A program made the position numbers and the translations under genes. A DNA stretch of 64,000 nt from Saprospiraceae bacterium (GTDB taxonomy: Bacteria; Bacteroidota; Bacteroidia; Chitinophagales; Saprospiraceae), in assembly GCA_016711125.1 (NCBI GenBank), contig JADJTQ010000009.1, positions 160,001 through 224,000 on the forward strand, read 5' to 3'. Within the stretch, counting starts at the first letter, position 1. Each line of letters begins with the position of its first letter. Below are positions 50,170 to 59,751 of this stretch, piece after piece. The notes beneath the pieces were generated by a model. That model ran no database searches, had not been told where the DNA came from, and was given only the letters and a program-made list of their open reading frames with translations.

Positions 50170-51420
50170 ATGATATTTCGACTCCACAAGAATTCACCTG
50201 AGGTAGAGGGCATCGTACATTTGGATGGATCCAAGAGTATAAGCAATCGCGCCTTGATGATCAGAGCCCTTTCTAAGAAATCTTTCCAGATCCGAAACCT
50301 CTCTACATCTGACGATACCAAAGCGATGGAAGCCTTAGTCACCAAAAAAGACGGTACGCTGGATGTTGGACCGGCTGGAACTACTTTTCGTTTTCTGACT
50401 GCCTATTTTGCTACTCAGGAGGGAGATCAGGTATTAACCGGATCAGCGAGGATGAAACAGCGACCTATCGGGGCATTGGTTGATGCCTTGCGAATTATTG
50501 GCGCCGATATTCAATACCTGGAAAAAGAGGGATATCCTCCGCTCCTGATCAAATCTCCCAAAGATTTGGGAGCTCAGTCAGTTCTCGATATCCCTGCTGG
50601 TATCAGCAGTCAATTTATCTCCGCACTGCTCATGATAGCACCGGTACTACCCAAAGGTCTCACTGTGCGATTGGTCGGAAATCTGGTTTCCGCGTCGTAT
50701 TTGCAGATGACTCTGGATATGATGAAGTACTTCGGAATCGAATATGAGTTCAAGGAGCAAGCTATTAGTGTCGGTCCGCAATCATATTGCCCGACAGACT
50801 ATCTGGTAGAATCGGATTGGTCGGCTGCATCATATCACTACGCTATAGCCGCTTTGGCACGTGATGTAAATCTGACGCTAAAAGGTCTTTTTCGGCAAAG
50901 CACCCAAGGAGATGCTGCCACCATTGCGCTTTTTGATCAATTGGGTCTTAAGACTACTTGGTTGGAAGACGGGTTGGTTATCAACAAAGGAGGCGAGAAA
51001 AAAGCACTGCTTGAGCATGATTTTATTTTATGTCCTGACATTGCCCAAACGTTGGCCGTAGTATGTGGTGCTATGGGTGTGGTAGGTGCCTTAACTGGCT
51101 TAGAGACGTTAAGCATCAAGGAGACAGATCGTATCGAGGCGCTAAAAAATGAGTTGGCGAAAGTCGGTGTGTCATTTGCCAAGGCGCCACCAAGATTCAG
51201 CAGCAGATCGGGCAAGACTTTTTACCTGGTAGAAGGCAAAGCTGATTGGTCAGGAGTACCGGTCTTTCCAACTTATCATGATCATCGCATGGCGATGGCT
51301 TTTGCTCCCCTAAGCATCATCAAGCCGGTGGCTATTGAAGACCCAGAAGTGGTCGGTAAGTCTTATCCTGATTTTTGGAAAGATCTGGTTAGTCTCGGGT
51401 GGCAGATAGACATGGTGTGA
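50170..51420 (+). CDS. aroA: 3-phosphoshikimate 1-carboxyvinyltransferase (EPSP synthase)
   Basis: Sixth step of the shikimate pathway: shikimate-3-phosphate plus PEP to EPSP. 416 residues with VHLDGSKSISNRALMIRALS at the N-terminus (KSxxNR substrate-binding block), LDVGPAGTTFRFLTAYFATQ (GxAGT motif), RMKQRPIGALVDALRIIGAD, SSQFISALLMIAPVLPKG, IKETDRIEALKNELAKVGV and DHRMAMAFAPLSI. All hallmark blocks are present in one frame. Probable terminator downstream at 51429-51460. Confidence 0.97.
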   Translation: MIFRLHKNSPEVEGIVHLDGSKSISNRALMIRALSKKSFQIRNLSTSDDTKAMEALVTKKDGTLDVGPAGTTFRFLTAYFATQEGDQVLTGSARMKQRPIGALVDALRIIGADIQYLEKEGYPPLLIKSPKDLGAQSVLDIPAGISSQFISALLMIAPVLPKGLTVRLVGNLVSASYLQMTLDMMKYFGIEYEFKEQAISVGPQSYCPTDYLVESDWSAASYHYAIAALARDVNLTLKGLFRQSTQGDAATIALFDQLGLKTTWLEDGLVINKGGEKKALLEHDFILCPDIAQTLAVVCGAMGVVGALTGLETLSIKETDRIEALKNELAKVGVSFAKAPPRFSSRSGKTFYLVEGKADWSGVPVFPTYHDHRMAMAFAPLSIIKPVAIEDPEVVGKSYPDFWKDLVSLGWQIDMV

Positions 51421-51428
51421 TGGACCAT

Positions 51429-51460
51429 AGTGCCAACGATATAGCCGATTGGCGCTTCTT
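51429..51460 (+). terminator. Probable intrinsic terminator after aroA
   Basis: AGTGCCAA pairs with TTGGCGCT (one G-T pair) across a 12-base loop, followed by TCTTTCG. The T-tract is weak. It lies 9 bases after the aroA stop. Confidence 0.5.
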
Positions 51461-51582
51461 TCGCAGGATGCCAGTGGAATTGTAAGTTGTTTCTTTCAGA
51501 TCCGTGACTGGATGAAGGAGATGAGACAATTGACTTGTGATCGCCTGTTGGTGGTTATTTCATTTCATCCTCCTAAAATTTG

Positions 51583-51960
51583 TTAAATTGTTTTTGCTTT
51601 ATTCACCTGATCTATCAAACCTTTCTTATCATCATCCATGGGTAATTGATTAATTTGCCTAAGGACAAATTCCCTTACTTCTTCTAAAACCATTTTCTTT
51701 TCGACTTTCTTAAAAATCAATTCTATTTTATAAACCATAGGGAGAAACTTGAATAATGTTCTCCATAAAGAAACTGGTTTTTTCCAATTTACTATTCTGT
51801 ATATCTCTCCCGTTGAATCTACAAATTCATTGTTGAAAAAAAATTCATTGTACAATTTAGTACTGTCCCTATATATAAAAGGATCCAAGAGAATATACAT
51901 GAGATAGTCTTCAGTTGGATTCCAGCTTTTAATGGAAATATTTGCTATAGGGAATTTCAT
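51583..51960 (-). CDS. Hypothetical protein
   Basis: 125 residues starting MKFPIANISIKSWNPTEDYL. It contains an aromatic, charged middle (IYRIVNWKKPVSLWRTLFKF) and a helical, charged C-terminus (EKKMVLEEVREFVLRQINQL). No signal peptide or membrane helix. I do not recognise a family. Base composition is more AT-rich than the flanking genes, and it stands alone between aroA and the glycosidase gene, which could reflect recent acquisition, but that is weak. The frame is open and the start plausible. Confidence 0.55.
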   Translation of the reverse strand: MKFPIANISIKSWNPTEDYLMYILLDPFIYRDSTKLYNEFFFNNEFVDSTGEIYRIVNWKKPVSLWRTLFKFLPMVYKIELIFKKVEKKMVLEEVREFVLRQINQLPMDDDKKGLIDQVNKAKTI

Positions 51961-52070
51961 AAGTTCTGCTATTGTATTTTTTCTGCAATTCTTTCCAAAT
52001 TGTGACCAACTCCCAGTTTTCCTGAGTTAAAAGGAAAATATGAATTAATACCTTATTCTGCACGGTTTTA

Positions 52071-54220
52071 TTAATTTCCGATAATTTTGATACTGAAGAA
52101 TTCATCCAATGAATCGATCATTAATTGATTTTTGTTTGAAGACAATTTCCTCATTCCTGTAGGATAAATCCTCTCAGCCGACTTGATCTCAAATGGCAGA
52201 GTAATCGTGATATTATGCACCGGAATAAGTTGACGAAAGGGTCTCATTGCACCGCCACTGGTATTCACAAGCGAGAGCATAAATTCTTTGGGGCTAACGG
52301 TTGATTGGTTCAAATAGACATGCACGGAAGGCGGAGCATCCGTTTGAAGCACGGTGGTTGGTCCAAGCAGAAAAGAGATCGAATTTCGGAGCAACTGATC
52401 GTAATCTGGATGACCAACCGTGTAGTTTAGTTTGTCAATCTCACTACTGAAATAAATCGAAGTGCCTTGCCCAAATTGATTTAACACCATAATAGGGTGA
52501 TCTGAGTCCCAGCTAGATGGAAAAGCATTCTCTGGTGGCTGGTTATTTATTTTAGGTAAATAACCGGTGATTGTTTGGGCCCCCGGAAGAGTTTTGGTAA
52601 GCAGGGTGGTTCCACCGTTATGTAGCAGGGTGGTTTGCTCCATGCCCTTCACTAAATCATTTCTTAGCATTATTTTTTGATAGCAGTCCATGCTGGTATT
52701 TACCTTTTCCTGAAGGTAGCTGACGCCCAAAACTTCCTTCAATCCAAAATCAGTTCGTTGTTCTTCGGATTGATTAAAAAGTGATGTTTCAAAAGTGGAT
52801 ACTAGTTTACCTCCCTTATTGACCCACTCTTTAATAATCTGCAATTGCATTTCATCAAGTACCATCACATTGGGCAGAAATAATATTTTAAACCGTTGCA
52901 ATTGCGCCGGGGTAAGCAATTGATCAGCTACAAATCCATATTGAAAATGGTTTTCTTCGAGAAGTCGGAGTAGTCCTTTCAGGGAATTTGCAAAATGATC
53001 ATCACCAGCTAATTCACCGGTAGGTTTGGAGTACAGTATTCCAATATCAGTGACCGGTTGAATATTTCTAATAAATGCTTCATTCGTCTCCAGAAATTCA
53101 TAAGCATCTGTTGTCAAGTAAGCATTACGTGTATCAGGAGCATTGCCCGGAAAATATCCATTAAAATAGCAATTCCAAAACCCACCCCCGGCAGCGATCC
53201 CTTCCCAGAGCCAAAGCCGGGAATCAACCGGTGGATCATAGATGTAGCGGTGTTCTGTGCCATTACCTCCAAATAAGATCACTGGCGCTTTGTCTGGTTT
53301 TAGCGACTTCAAGAATTTCGCAATCACGGCCGGATAATAGATGTCTTTATATTCAATTTGAGCAGCGTTGTCTGCGATGAAGGCTACAATGATAAAAAAA
53401 TCAAAATATTCAGCAGCTGAATACAGACTGATACCGGTATGTTTTTGCTGTTCAATTTTGTAAAGGTCAAATACCTCTGCTGCATAGGCTTTATCGACTC
53501 CATATTTCTTTACCGTACCTTGCATTAGGGCGAGTTGTTTTTCGGCAACTCCGGCATTCCATTGATAATAGTCTTCCCAATCATTTTGGGAGCTTGTTAT
53601 TGTGGGAATACTTTTGCCATTTACTTCACTAAAATTAGTAGTACAGCGGTGGCAATAACAGGTGTGATGAAAATTTACCGAATTATGCCAGATACCATCA
53701 AGGTGATATTTTTCCATCAGTTGATTAATATACTCAACCGCATGTTCGTTGCGGTAGTAGCTATTGTAACAAGGTGCGTAGAGTCCGGGTGTGGTGTAAT
53801 TTAAAATGATCGGATCTCCTTTTTCGTTTTTAGCAAACCAATCCGGATGTTGATCATAACGTTCTTTTTCAACGCCTCGGAAATCAACCCGGCTATGACT
53901 TTAATGCTGGCTTTATGACAGCCTTCGACAATCTCAGCCAATAAATCACGACTTCCGATATAGGGATTAATATTCGCCATGGGCAGCCGATTTTGAAAGT
54001 AGTCCACGATACCACCCCCATTAATCACCAGAGTATTGGCATGCGTCATGTGCATGTACTGCACGAGGCTATCTACATTGTAGTGCTCGGCGTCAGGCTG
54101 TCTCAATACCGTTTGAAGGATTCGCATTGGTTTTTGATACCAAAGGTCTTTGGCAATATCCTGGGCAATCATAGGAATATAAGCCGTGAGGATGATAATT
54201 AAGGGTAGGATTTTCTTCAT
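52071..54220 (-). CDS. Glycoside hydrolase-like protein (GHL6-like TIM barrel plus beta-galactosidase trimerisation-like domain; one frameshift)
   Basis: About 715 residues with a signal peptide (KKILPLIIILTAYIPMIAQ). The N-terminal barrel contains YMHMTHANTLVINGGGIVDY and, after correction, AGVDFRGVEKERYDQHPDWF with NYTTPGLYAPCYNSYYRNEH and KYHLDGIWHNSVNFHHTCYC, features of the hypothetical glycosyl hydrolase 6 group. A Rossmann-like domain (about 230-440, ITDIGILYSKPTGELAGDDH; LLTPAQLQRFKILFLPNVMV) resembles the trimerisation domain of GH42 enzymes, followed by a C-terminal beta domain. The break is at the CCC 53888-53890, where one G (minus strand) is missing. Raw pieces are 53801-54220 and 52071-53717. 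Extracellular or periplasmic action on an oligosaccharide is inferred. Confidence 0.8.
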
Positions 54221-54878
54221 AGTTACTTAGTCAGGTGGAGCAGTTGTAGATTAAAAAAAGGCACTGGGAAAATACAAAATGTAAAGACTTCGACAAGGTG
54301 AAGTTAGAAACGAGTCTAAACCATAGAAGATGAGCCAATCATTTCATATTCAGAATAGGTTGCACAAAAACCATTGTTGTAAGATCTGAGACTGTCCTAT
54401 TTTAACAATCACCTCCTTGACTAGTGGGTGAATATTTTATAAATTACGCGTATAGAGATTAATATTGCCTCTCCATTCTTGGCAAGTACTTCATCAAAAT
54501 CATCATGAAATATTCGTTTCACAAAATTTTAGTCAATGCCATTAGCGCCTTCCTGTTTTTACCAGTGGGTGAAGTTCGAATGTAAAACGCACCAACTAGG
54601 TCGCAATTGTTATGTGAAGATATTTGCAAATAGAAGAGATGGTGTTGGAATTGTTGAGATCGAAGAAGTGTTCCATAAACTTTCCCATCGATCTCATTAA
54701 TCAGAACCATGAAAGTGCGGAAAAGTGATTTCCTGCTTATCCACAACACCACCGACATGAAATATAACTTGGTTTCCCAATCATAGTTATCTAAGTGAGG
54801 GATTAGTAAGGCCTACCGGAGGTTGCGAACTTGGGTAATTAATGTGCCAAATAGGAGAATGTTCAAAGAAGAAACTCC
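54221..54878. other. Intergenic region with no supported gene
   Basis: About 660 bases upstream of the glycosidase gene and downstream of the OmpA gene. A 79-codon minus-strand frame at 54519-54758 and a short plus-strand frame starting at 54506 were examined. Neither shows a known domain or credible start context, and their overlap on opposite strands argues against both. Nothing else recognised. Confidence 0.45.
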
Positions 54879-56333
54879 CTACGTACTCAATATCTTAATC
54901 TCAACCCGTTGATTTTTCTTTCTTCCTTCAGTGGTGTCATTACTGGCTACCGGTTCACGGGGGCCATAACCTTTATATTGAATGCGATCTGCTGCGATAC
55001 CCTTTCGCACGAGGTAGAGGGCTACCGTTTTTGCCCTCGATTTTGACAGCTCTTCACTATATTTCATATTGATTCGCTGAGCACCTGAACCCGCACTAGT
55101 GTGACCCCGTACCTCTATAGTGACCTTAGGGTGCTCCTCCAGGTATTGGAAAAGTTCATCCAGGACATTAAAAGATGTATGATCATGCAAGTTTGAGCTG
55201 TCAGCGGCAAAATAGAGATTATCAATTTTAATAATCTGCCCGGTAGTCACTCTTGCATTGTCATTAAGGCTCTTGAGTACCTTATAGTCATTCTTGGGCG
55301 CCGCTGCATCGGTGTCTACTGGTGGTAGCTGTTGAGTTACTCCCCTTTCAATGATGTAGACTTGTGTCTCATCTTCGGCCTCACCCAATTCATTTTGAGC
55401 CTGTATATGGATGGTGTTTTTACCCTCTTTGAGCGATAGGGTGGTCGAAAAAGAACCGGATAAGGGGTCAAAGTCAAAAACATCAATTTTGACACTGTTT
55501 ACCCTAAATCTGATTTGAGATTTTGATTTGATGTTGCGGACGATGGCGTTTACTTTTACCCGGTTAAGTCGGGGATTTATTTTTTCGATCGGCTGCAATA
55601 TTCGGACTGAAGGAGGTAGAATCAATTCCTCATCCTCATTGCACGATATCATAGTGAAGTTTGATGCATGATCTACCAACACATTGCCATTGTAAGGAAA
55701 TAAGGTGGGAGTCTTAAAAAATGCCTCCATCACCAAATGAGTGATATCTCTCTTTGGTTCTACCTTCCAGCTATATTTTTTCCAATTGGTATTGGTGATG
55801 GTTGCGCTCTCAGCGAGTAATTCCTTCTTATCACAGTAGCCATCACCTCCCCAGATCCTCAATTTGATTGCCTGGTCAAAATTTTTCTTAGGTAAATCAT
55901 CCGGCAGGAATTCGCGGTTTGTGATCGAATCAGGAGCCACGGCGCTCCAATATTCACTTGAAGAACACAGGTAAATCGAAAATGTATAACATTTGTCTTT
56001 AAGTAGAGGGTAGTTAAGTCGCTGCCCAACCGCTTCCCAGGTATCGTTTTAGCGGGTCACCATACCCAGGTAAGTATAACCATGATAGGCCGGCCGGTAA
56101 ACTTCCCAAGCACCGGAAGGTTGCACGTCAGGCGGTGATTCATTCGGAAAGCCACAATCGATCCATCCCTTCGGAGGTAGACTCGCCCTGGCGATATCTT
56201 CAAAAGAAGGATTGATAAATTCAGGGTTATTAGGATCTCCCAGATTGTTAAATAGCGCTTGAGACCATGCACCGGACATCATGGTGAAGAACCCTATGGC
56301 TAAGTTGATAAATCTATAACCCGTCATGATCAA
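54879..56333 (-). CDS. OmpA-family outer-membrane/peptidoglycan-binding protein (in-frame stop)
   Basis: About 485 residues if read through. Signal peptide (FINLAIGFFTMMSGAWSQA), an N-terminal domain (FINPSFEDIARASLPPKGWI; GYTYLGMVTR, then WEAVGQRLNYPLLKDKCYTF; ITNTNWKKYSWKVEP) resembling carbohydrate-binding-type beta sandwiches, a short Ig-like segment (KSQIRFRVNSVKIDVFDFDP) and a C-terminal OmpA domain (KVTIEVRGHTSAGSGAQ; LSKSRAKTVALYLVRKGIAA; YGPREPVASN) that binds peptidoglycan. A TAA at 56049-56051 interrupts the frame after GMVTR, but the same frame continues directly as NDTWEAVGQRL, so it is most likely a sequence error. Raw pieces are 56049-56333 and 54879-55940. Confidence 0.85.
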
Positions 56334-56507
56334 CTTTCAAGCAAAAAAATAACATTTTTGGTTTGGTATCTAACACGTTTTAGTAAGATATTAACGTTTC
56401 CTCGACCAATCGTCGTCTATTACCTGCAAAAATCAAAAATCATCTCCTCTAAACAAAGAATTTTGATCATCTCTAACGATTAATTAATGTTTTCCTGAGA
56501 TTTTTTA

Positions 56508-57695
56508 TCAGGAGAAGGCACTAACACCAGTCACATCATGACCAGTGATTAAAAGGTGAATATCGTGGGTTCCTTCGTAGGTTAATACAGTTTCGAGATT
56601 CATCATATGCCGCATGATGGGGTATTCATTGGTGATGCCCATACCTCCGTGTATTTGTCTGGCCTCACGGGCAACCTCAAGAGCCATCTGTACATTGTTT
56701 CTTTTAGCCATGGATATTTGAGCAGGAGTTGCTTTTCCCTGGTTGGCCAAAGTACCTAACCGCCATACCAGCAGTTGTGCTTTGGTAATTTCGGTGATCA
56801 TTTCCGCTAGCTTTTTCTGGGTAAGCTGAAATCCCGCCAGGGGTTTTCCAAATTGCTCTCTTTCCAGCGAATACCTCAGGGCTGAGTCGTAGCAGTCTAA
56901 CGCTGCTCCTACTGCACCCCATGCGATACCATACCTGGCTTTATTGAGACATGAAAAAGGACCTCTCAAACCTTCGACGTCAGGTAGCACTTGTGATTTA
57001 GGCACCCTCACATCCTGGAATACCAGCTCTCCGGTGATCGAAGCTCGCAAGGACCATTTGCCATGAATCTCTGGGGCACTAAAACCGGGGGCATCTTTTT
57101 CGACGATCAGCCCTTTGATTTTTCCGGCTTCATTTTTGGCCCAAACTACCGCTATATCGGCAACCGGTGAATTGGTGATCCACATCTTTGATCCATTGAG
57201 TATGTATGCATCACCATCATCTTTAATGTGTGTTTCCATACCGCCAGGGTTCGATCCGTGGTTTGGTTCGGTGAGTCCAAAACAACCAATCATTTCTCCT
57301 CTGCCTAGTTTGGGCAGATATTTTTTCTTTTGCTGATCTGAACCAAAGGCATAAATCGGATACATCACCAGTGATCCCTGGACCGAGGCCATCGACCGGA
57401 TGCCAGAATCACCCCGCTCCAACTCCTGCATGATGATGCCATATGCAATCTTATCCATTCCGCCACCCCCAAACTCCACAGGAAGACTTGGTCCGAAAGC
57501 ACCAATCTCCGCTAGTTCTTTAAATAAATGCTGAGGACATTCTGCACGGTTAGCATAATCTTCAATGATGGGACTAACCGATTGTTTTACCCAATCCCGA
57601 ACCGCCTGACGGGCGATAAGATGATGGTCTTCCAATAGCTCATCAATCATGTAGTAGTCGTGAGCAGTATATCGGTCTTCTTGTCGTTTGGACAT
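56508..57695 (-). CDS. gcdH: Glutaryl-CoA dehydrogenase (acyl-CoA dehydrogenase family)
   Basis: 395 residues. Oxidative decarboxylation of glutaryl-CoA to crotonyl-CoA in lysine/tryptophan breakdown, with FAD and ETF. GCDH-specific blocks: MASVQGSLVMYPIYAFGSDQ, GCFGLTEPNHGSNPGGMETH, KARYGIAWGAVGAALDCYDS, LEREQFGKPLAGFQLTQKKL, QIHGGMGITNEYPIMRHMMN. The catalytic Glu is in TYEGTHDIH (about residue 374), at the position used by GCDH. Start MSKRQEDRYT is plausible. Divergent from folB, 72 bases away; monocistronic. Confidence 0.93.
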   Translation of the reverse strand: MSKRQEDRYTAHDYYMIDELLEDHHLIARQAVRDWVKQSVSPIIEDYANRAECPQHLFKELAEIGAFGPSLPVEFGGGGMDKIAYGIIMQELERGDSGIRSMASVQGSLVMYPIYAFGSDQQKKKYLPKLGRGEMIGCFGLTEPNHGSNPGGMETHIKDDGDAYILNGSKMWITNSPVADIAVVWAKNEAGKIKGLIVEKDAPGFSAPEIHGKWSLRASITGELVFQDVRVPKSQVLPDVEGLRGPFSCLNKARYGIAWGAVGAALDCYDSALRYSLEREQFGKPLAGFQLTQKKLAEMITEITKAQLLVWRLGTLANQGKATPAQISMAKRNNVQMALEVAREARQIHGGMGITNEYPIMRHMMNLETVLTYEGTHDIHLLITGHDVTGVSAFS

Positions 57696-57767
57696 AGCCT
57701 GGCATTTTGATTGGCCACAAAAATATTATTATTAGATTGAGTGCCGGAACTAAGATTGTAAAAAAGA

Positions 57768-58118
57768 ATGGCAACCATTGCACTAAAGGGAATGCGATTT
57801 CATAGTTTTCATGGTTATTATACCGAAGAACAGTCGGTAGGGAATAATTACGAGATCGATGTGACCATCGTAACAAATATATCCATGCACGATCTTCAAG
57901 ATGATCTTCATAATACGATTAACTATGAGATGGTTTACAAAATTTGCAAAACCCAGATGGAAATACCTCGTCATTTGATCGAGACGGTGGCTCATGAAAT
58001 ACTGCAAGGCATCCGTTCAAAAATTGAGATAGCCGGCACCTGCAAGGTGAGCATTCGTAAACTCAATCCTCTACTGGGAGGTCTGGTCGACCATGCCCTT
58101 ATTGAAATCGAGAATTAA
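57768..58118 (+). CDS. folB: Dihydroneopterin aldolase
   Basis: 116 residues, the normal size. Cleaves 7,8-dihydroneopterin to 6-hydroxymethyl-dihydropterin and glycolaldehyde in folate synthesis. Family features: MRFHSFHGYYTEEQSVGNNY at the start (GxxxxE block), EIDVTIVTNISMHDLQDDLH, NTINYEMVYKICKTQME, RHLIETVAHEILQGI (catalytic Lys/Glu region) and VSIRKLNPLLGGLVDHALIE. A single intact frame, followed by the DUF4197 gene on the same strand. Confidence 0.95.
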   Translation: MATIALKGMRFHSFHGYYTEEQSVGNNYEIDVTIVTNISMHDLQDDLHNTINYEMVYKICKTQMEIPRHLIETVAHEILQGIRSKIEIAGTCKVSIRKLNPLLGGLVDHALIEIEN

Positions 58119-58182
58119 TTTTATTTGTTACGTAACAATTATAGACCTTCAAAAAACGTCTCACTCATCTAAACAACAAATT

Positions 58183-58886
58183 ATGATATCAAGAATTGCT
58201 CTTCTCACCTTGTTTGTTTCACTTATCTCGTGTGATGTTCTTAAGGATGTGCAAAATAGTGTGCTATCTGGACCTTCCAATGCTGAGATCATTGGTGGCT
58301 TGAAAGAGGCCTTGACGATCGGTATATCAAAGGGTTCTGATCTGCTCTCCCAGGAAAACGGTTATTATCAAAGTGCCTACAAGATATTACTCCCGGCCGA
58401 GGCACGGAAGGTAACCGATAAGCTCAAGGTTGTGCCAGGGTTTAGTAACCTCGAAGAAGAAATCGTCAAACGCCTCAACCGGTCTGCCGAAGATGCTGCT
58501 AAAAGCGCTAAATCTATTTTTGTTGATGCGATCAAAAAAATGACTTTCGATGACGCACTTAATATTTTAATGGGCCAGCCGGATGCCGCCACGCGTTATC
58601 TCGAGGGTTCTACTTTTGATGGTCTATATGGAGCTTTCCAGCCCAAAGTAGTCGAGTCGCTCGATAAATTTAATGCACTTGAATATTGGGAGAAAGCAAT
58701 TACCACCTACAATAAAATTCCTTTTGTTGATAAGGTCAATCCAAAGCTGGACGATTATGTGACCCGCGAAGCCCTAAAGGGCCTTTTTGGTATGGTTGAA
58801 AAGAAGAGATCGCTATTCGGAAAGACCCGGCAAAAAGAATCAGTGCCTTGCTTAAAAAGGTATTTGCTAAGCAGGACAATACGTAG
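58183..58886 (+). CDS. DUF4197 family lipoprotein (one frameshift)
   Basis: About 235 residues. Lipoprotein signal MISRIALLTLFVSLISC, then VLKDVQNSVLSGPSNAEIIG, GLKEALTIGISKGSDLLSQ, FVDAIKKMTFDDALNILMGQ and YVTREALKGLFGMVEK, the DUF4197 pattern of all-helical periplasmic proteins of unknown function. The open frame could start at 58093, but that would put 30 unrelated residues before the signal peptide. In raw sequence it runs on to 59058 with non-family residues. Adding one A near 58801 instead gives EEIAIRKDPAKRISALLKKV and a stop at 58884-58886, matching the family's usual end. I use that corrected end. Confidence 0.82.
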
Positions 58887-59068
58887 TGGAGCGATAGATT
58901 GGTGCACAGAAATTGCTTTGATTTTGGGTTCAAAATACAGTAATCTAGTTGTAATTAATGTACTGGCTTTGATTCCTACCATGTTATTAAATGCTACCAG
59001 GCTCTTACGTTATGTAAATAACCGGGATCCCGCGAGATCAATAATTTACTATTTCTAATCAGAAATTC

Positions 59069-59632
59069 ATGAAAAGGAGAAGTGTATTTGAAATTCTTTT
59101 GGCAAGTGTGCCCTTGGTCATTCAGAAAAAAGTGGAGAGATTCTATTCAAATCGAACAACCAAAGGGTTTAAAGTTGCCTCGGGAGAAGCCCGATTTGGA
59201 GAACACTATAAGATGAAAGGAGTTACTCTAAATACGCTTGACATCAAGATATCCGGGTCAGATTCGGAAGGCGATTTGGCTGTTTTTGAACAGACCGGAG
59301 AAACTCCCAATGGCGGGCCACCTTTGCATATTCATCCATACCAGGATGAATGGTTTTACGTGATTGAGGGTAATTACCACTTTCAGGTGGGAGATGAAAG
59401 AATGAACGCGGGAGCGGGTGATACCATTTTTTTACCAAGAAATGTGCAGCATGCTTTTATTCAACTGACAGAAAGAGGCAAGATGATCGTATCCTATTTT
59501 CCGGCGGGTAAAATGGAGTCGTTCTTTAAAAAGACGAGCGCATGGAAACAACCTCCGACGATTGAAGAAATTCGTCAAATTTTTGAGGAACACGATATGA
59601 AGGTGGTTGGACCACCATTAAAGGCGGGGTAG
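59069..59632 (+). CDS. Cupin domain-containing protein
   Basis: 187 residues. The cupin metal-binding motif 1 is visible as PPLHIHPYQDEWFYVIEG (HxH, Glu, G), and motif 2 as GDTIFLPRNVQHAFIQL. The N-terminus has a hydrophobic start (VFEILLASVPLVIQ) that could be a weak signal segment. The C-terminus has a helical addition (TIEEIRQIFEEHDMKVVGPP), common in quercetin-dioxygenase-like cupins. The reaction cannot be predicted. About 180 bases after the corrected DUF4197 stop and 120 before the sulfatase gene; no clear shared pathway. Confidence 0.88.
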   Translation: MKRRSVFEILLASVPLVIQKKVERFYSNRTTKGFKVASGEARFGEHYKMKGVTLNTLDIKISGSDSEGDLAVFEQTGETPNGGPPLHIHPYQDEWFYVIEGNYHFQVGDERMNAGAGDTIFLPRNVQHAFIQLTERGKMIVSYFPAGKMESFFKKTSAWKQPPTIEEIRQIFEEHDMKVVGPPLKAG

Positions 59633-59751
59633 TCCGAAAAGTAGATTCCTGCAATAAGCATAGTTATGATGACCAGGCAGATAATTTTACGCCACCTGGG
59701 TAGGCCATACCAGCACGCATATTGGCTTAGTACATATTTTTTTACCATTGA

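Noticed and set aside
54519..54758. 79-codon minus-strand frame in the gap before the glycosidase
   Set aside because: No family, weak start context and overlaps another short frame; could be a decayed remnant but unsupported.
58887..59058. C-terminal extension of the DUF4197 protein in the raw frame
   Set aside because: It arises only after the frameshift near 58801; the corrected frame stops at 58886, matching the family's end.
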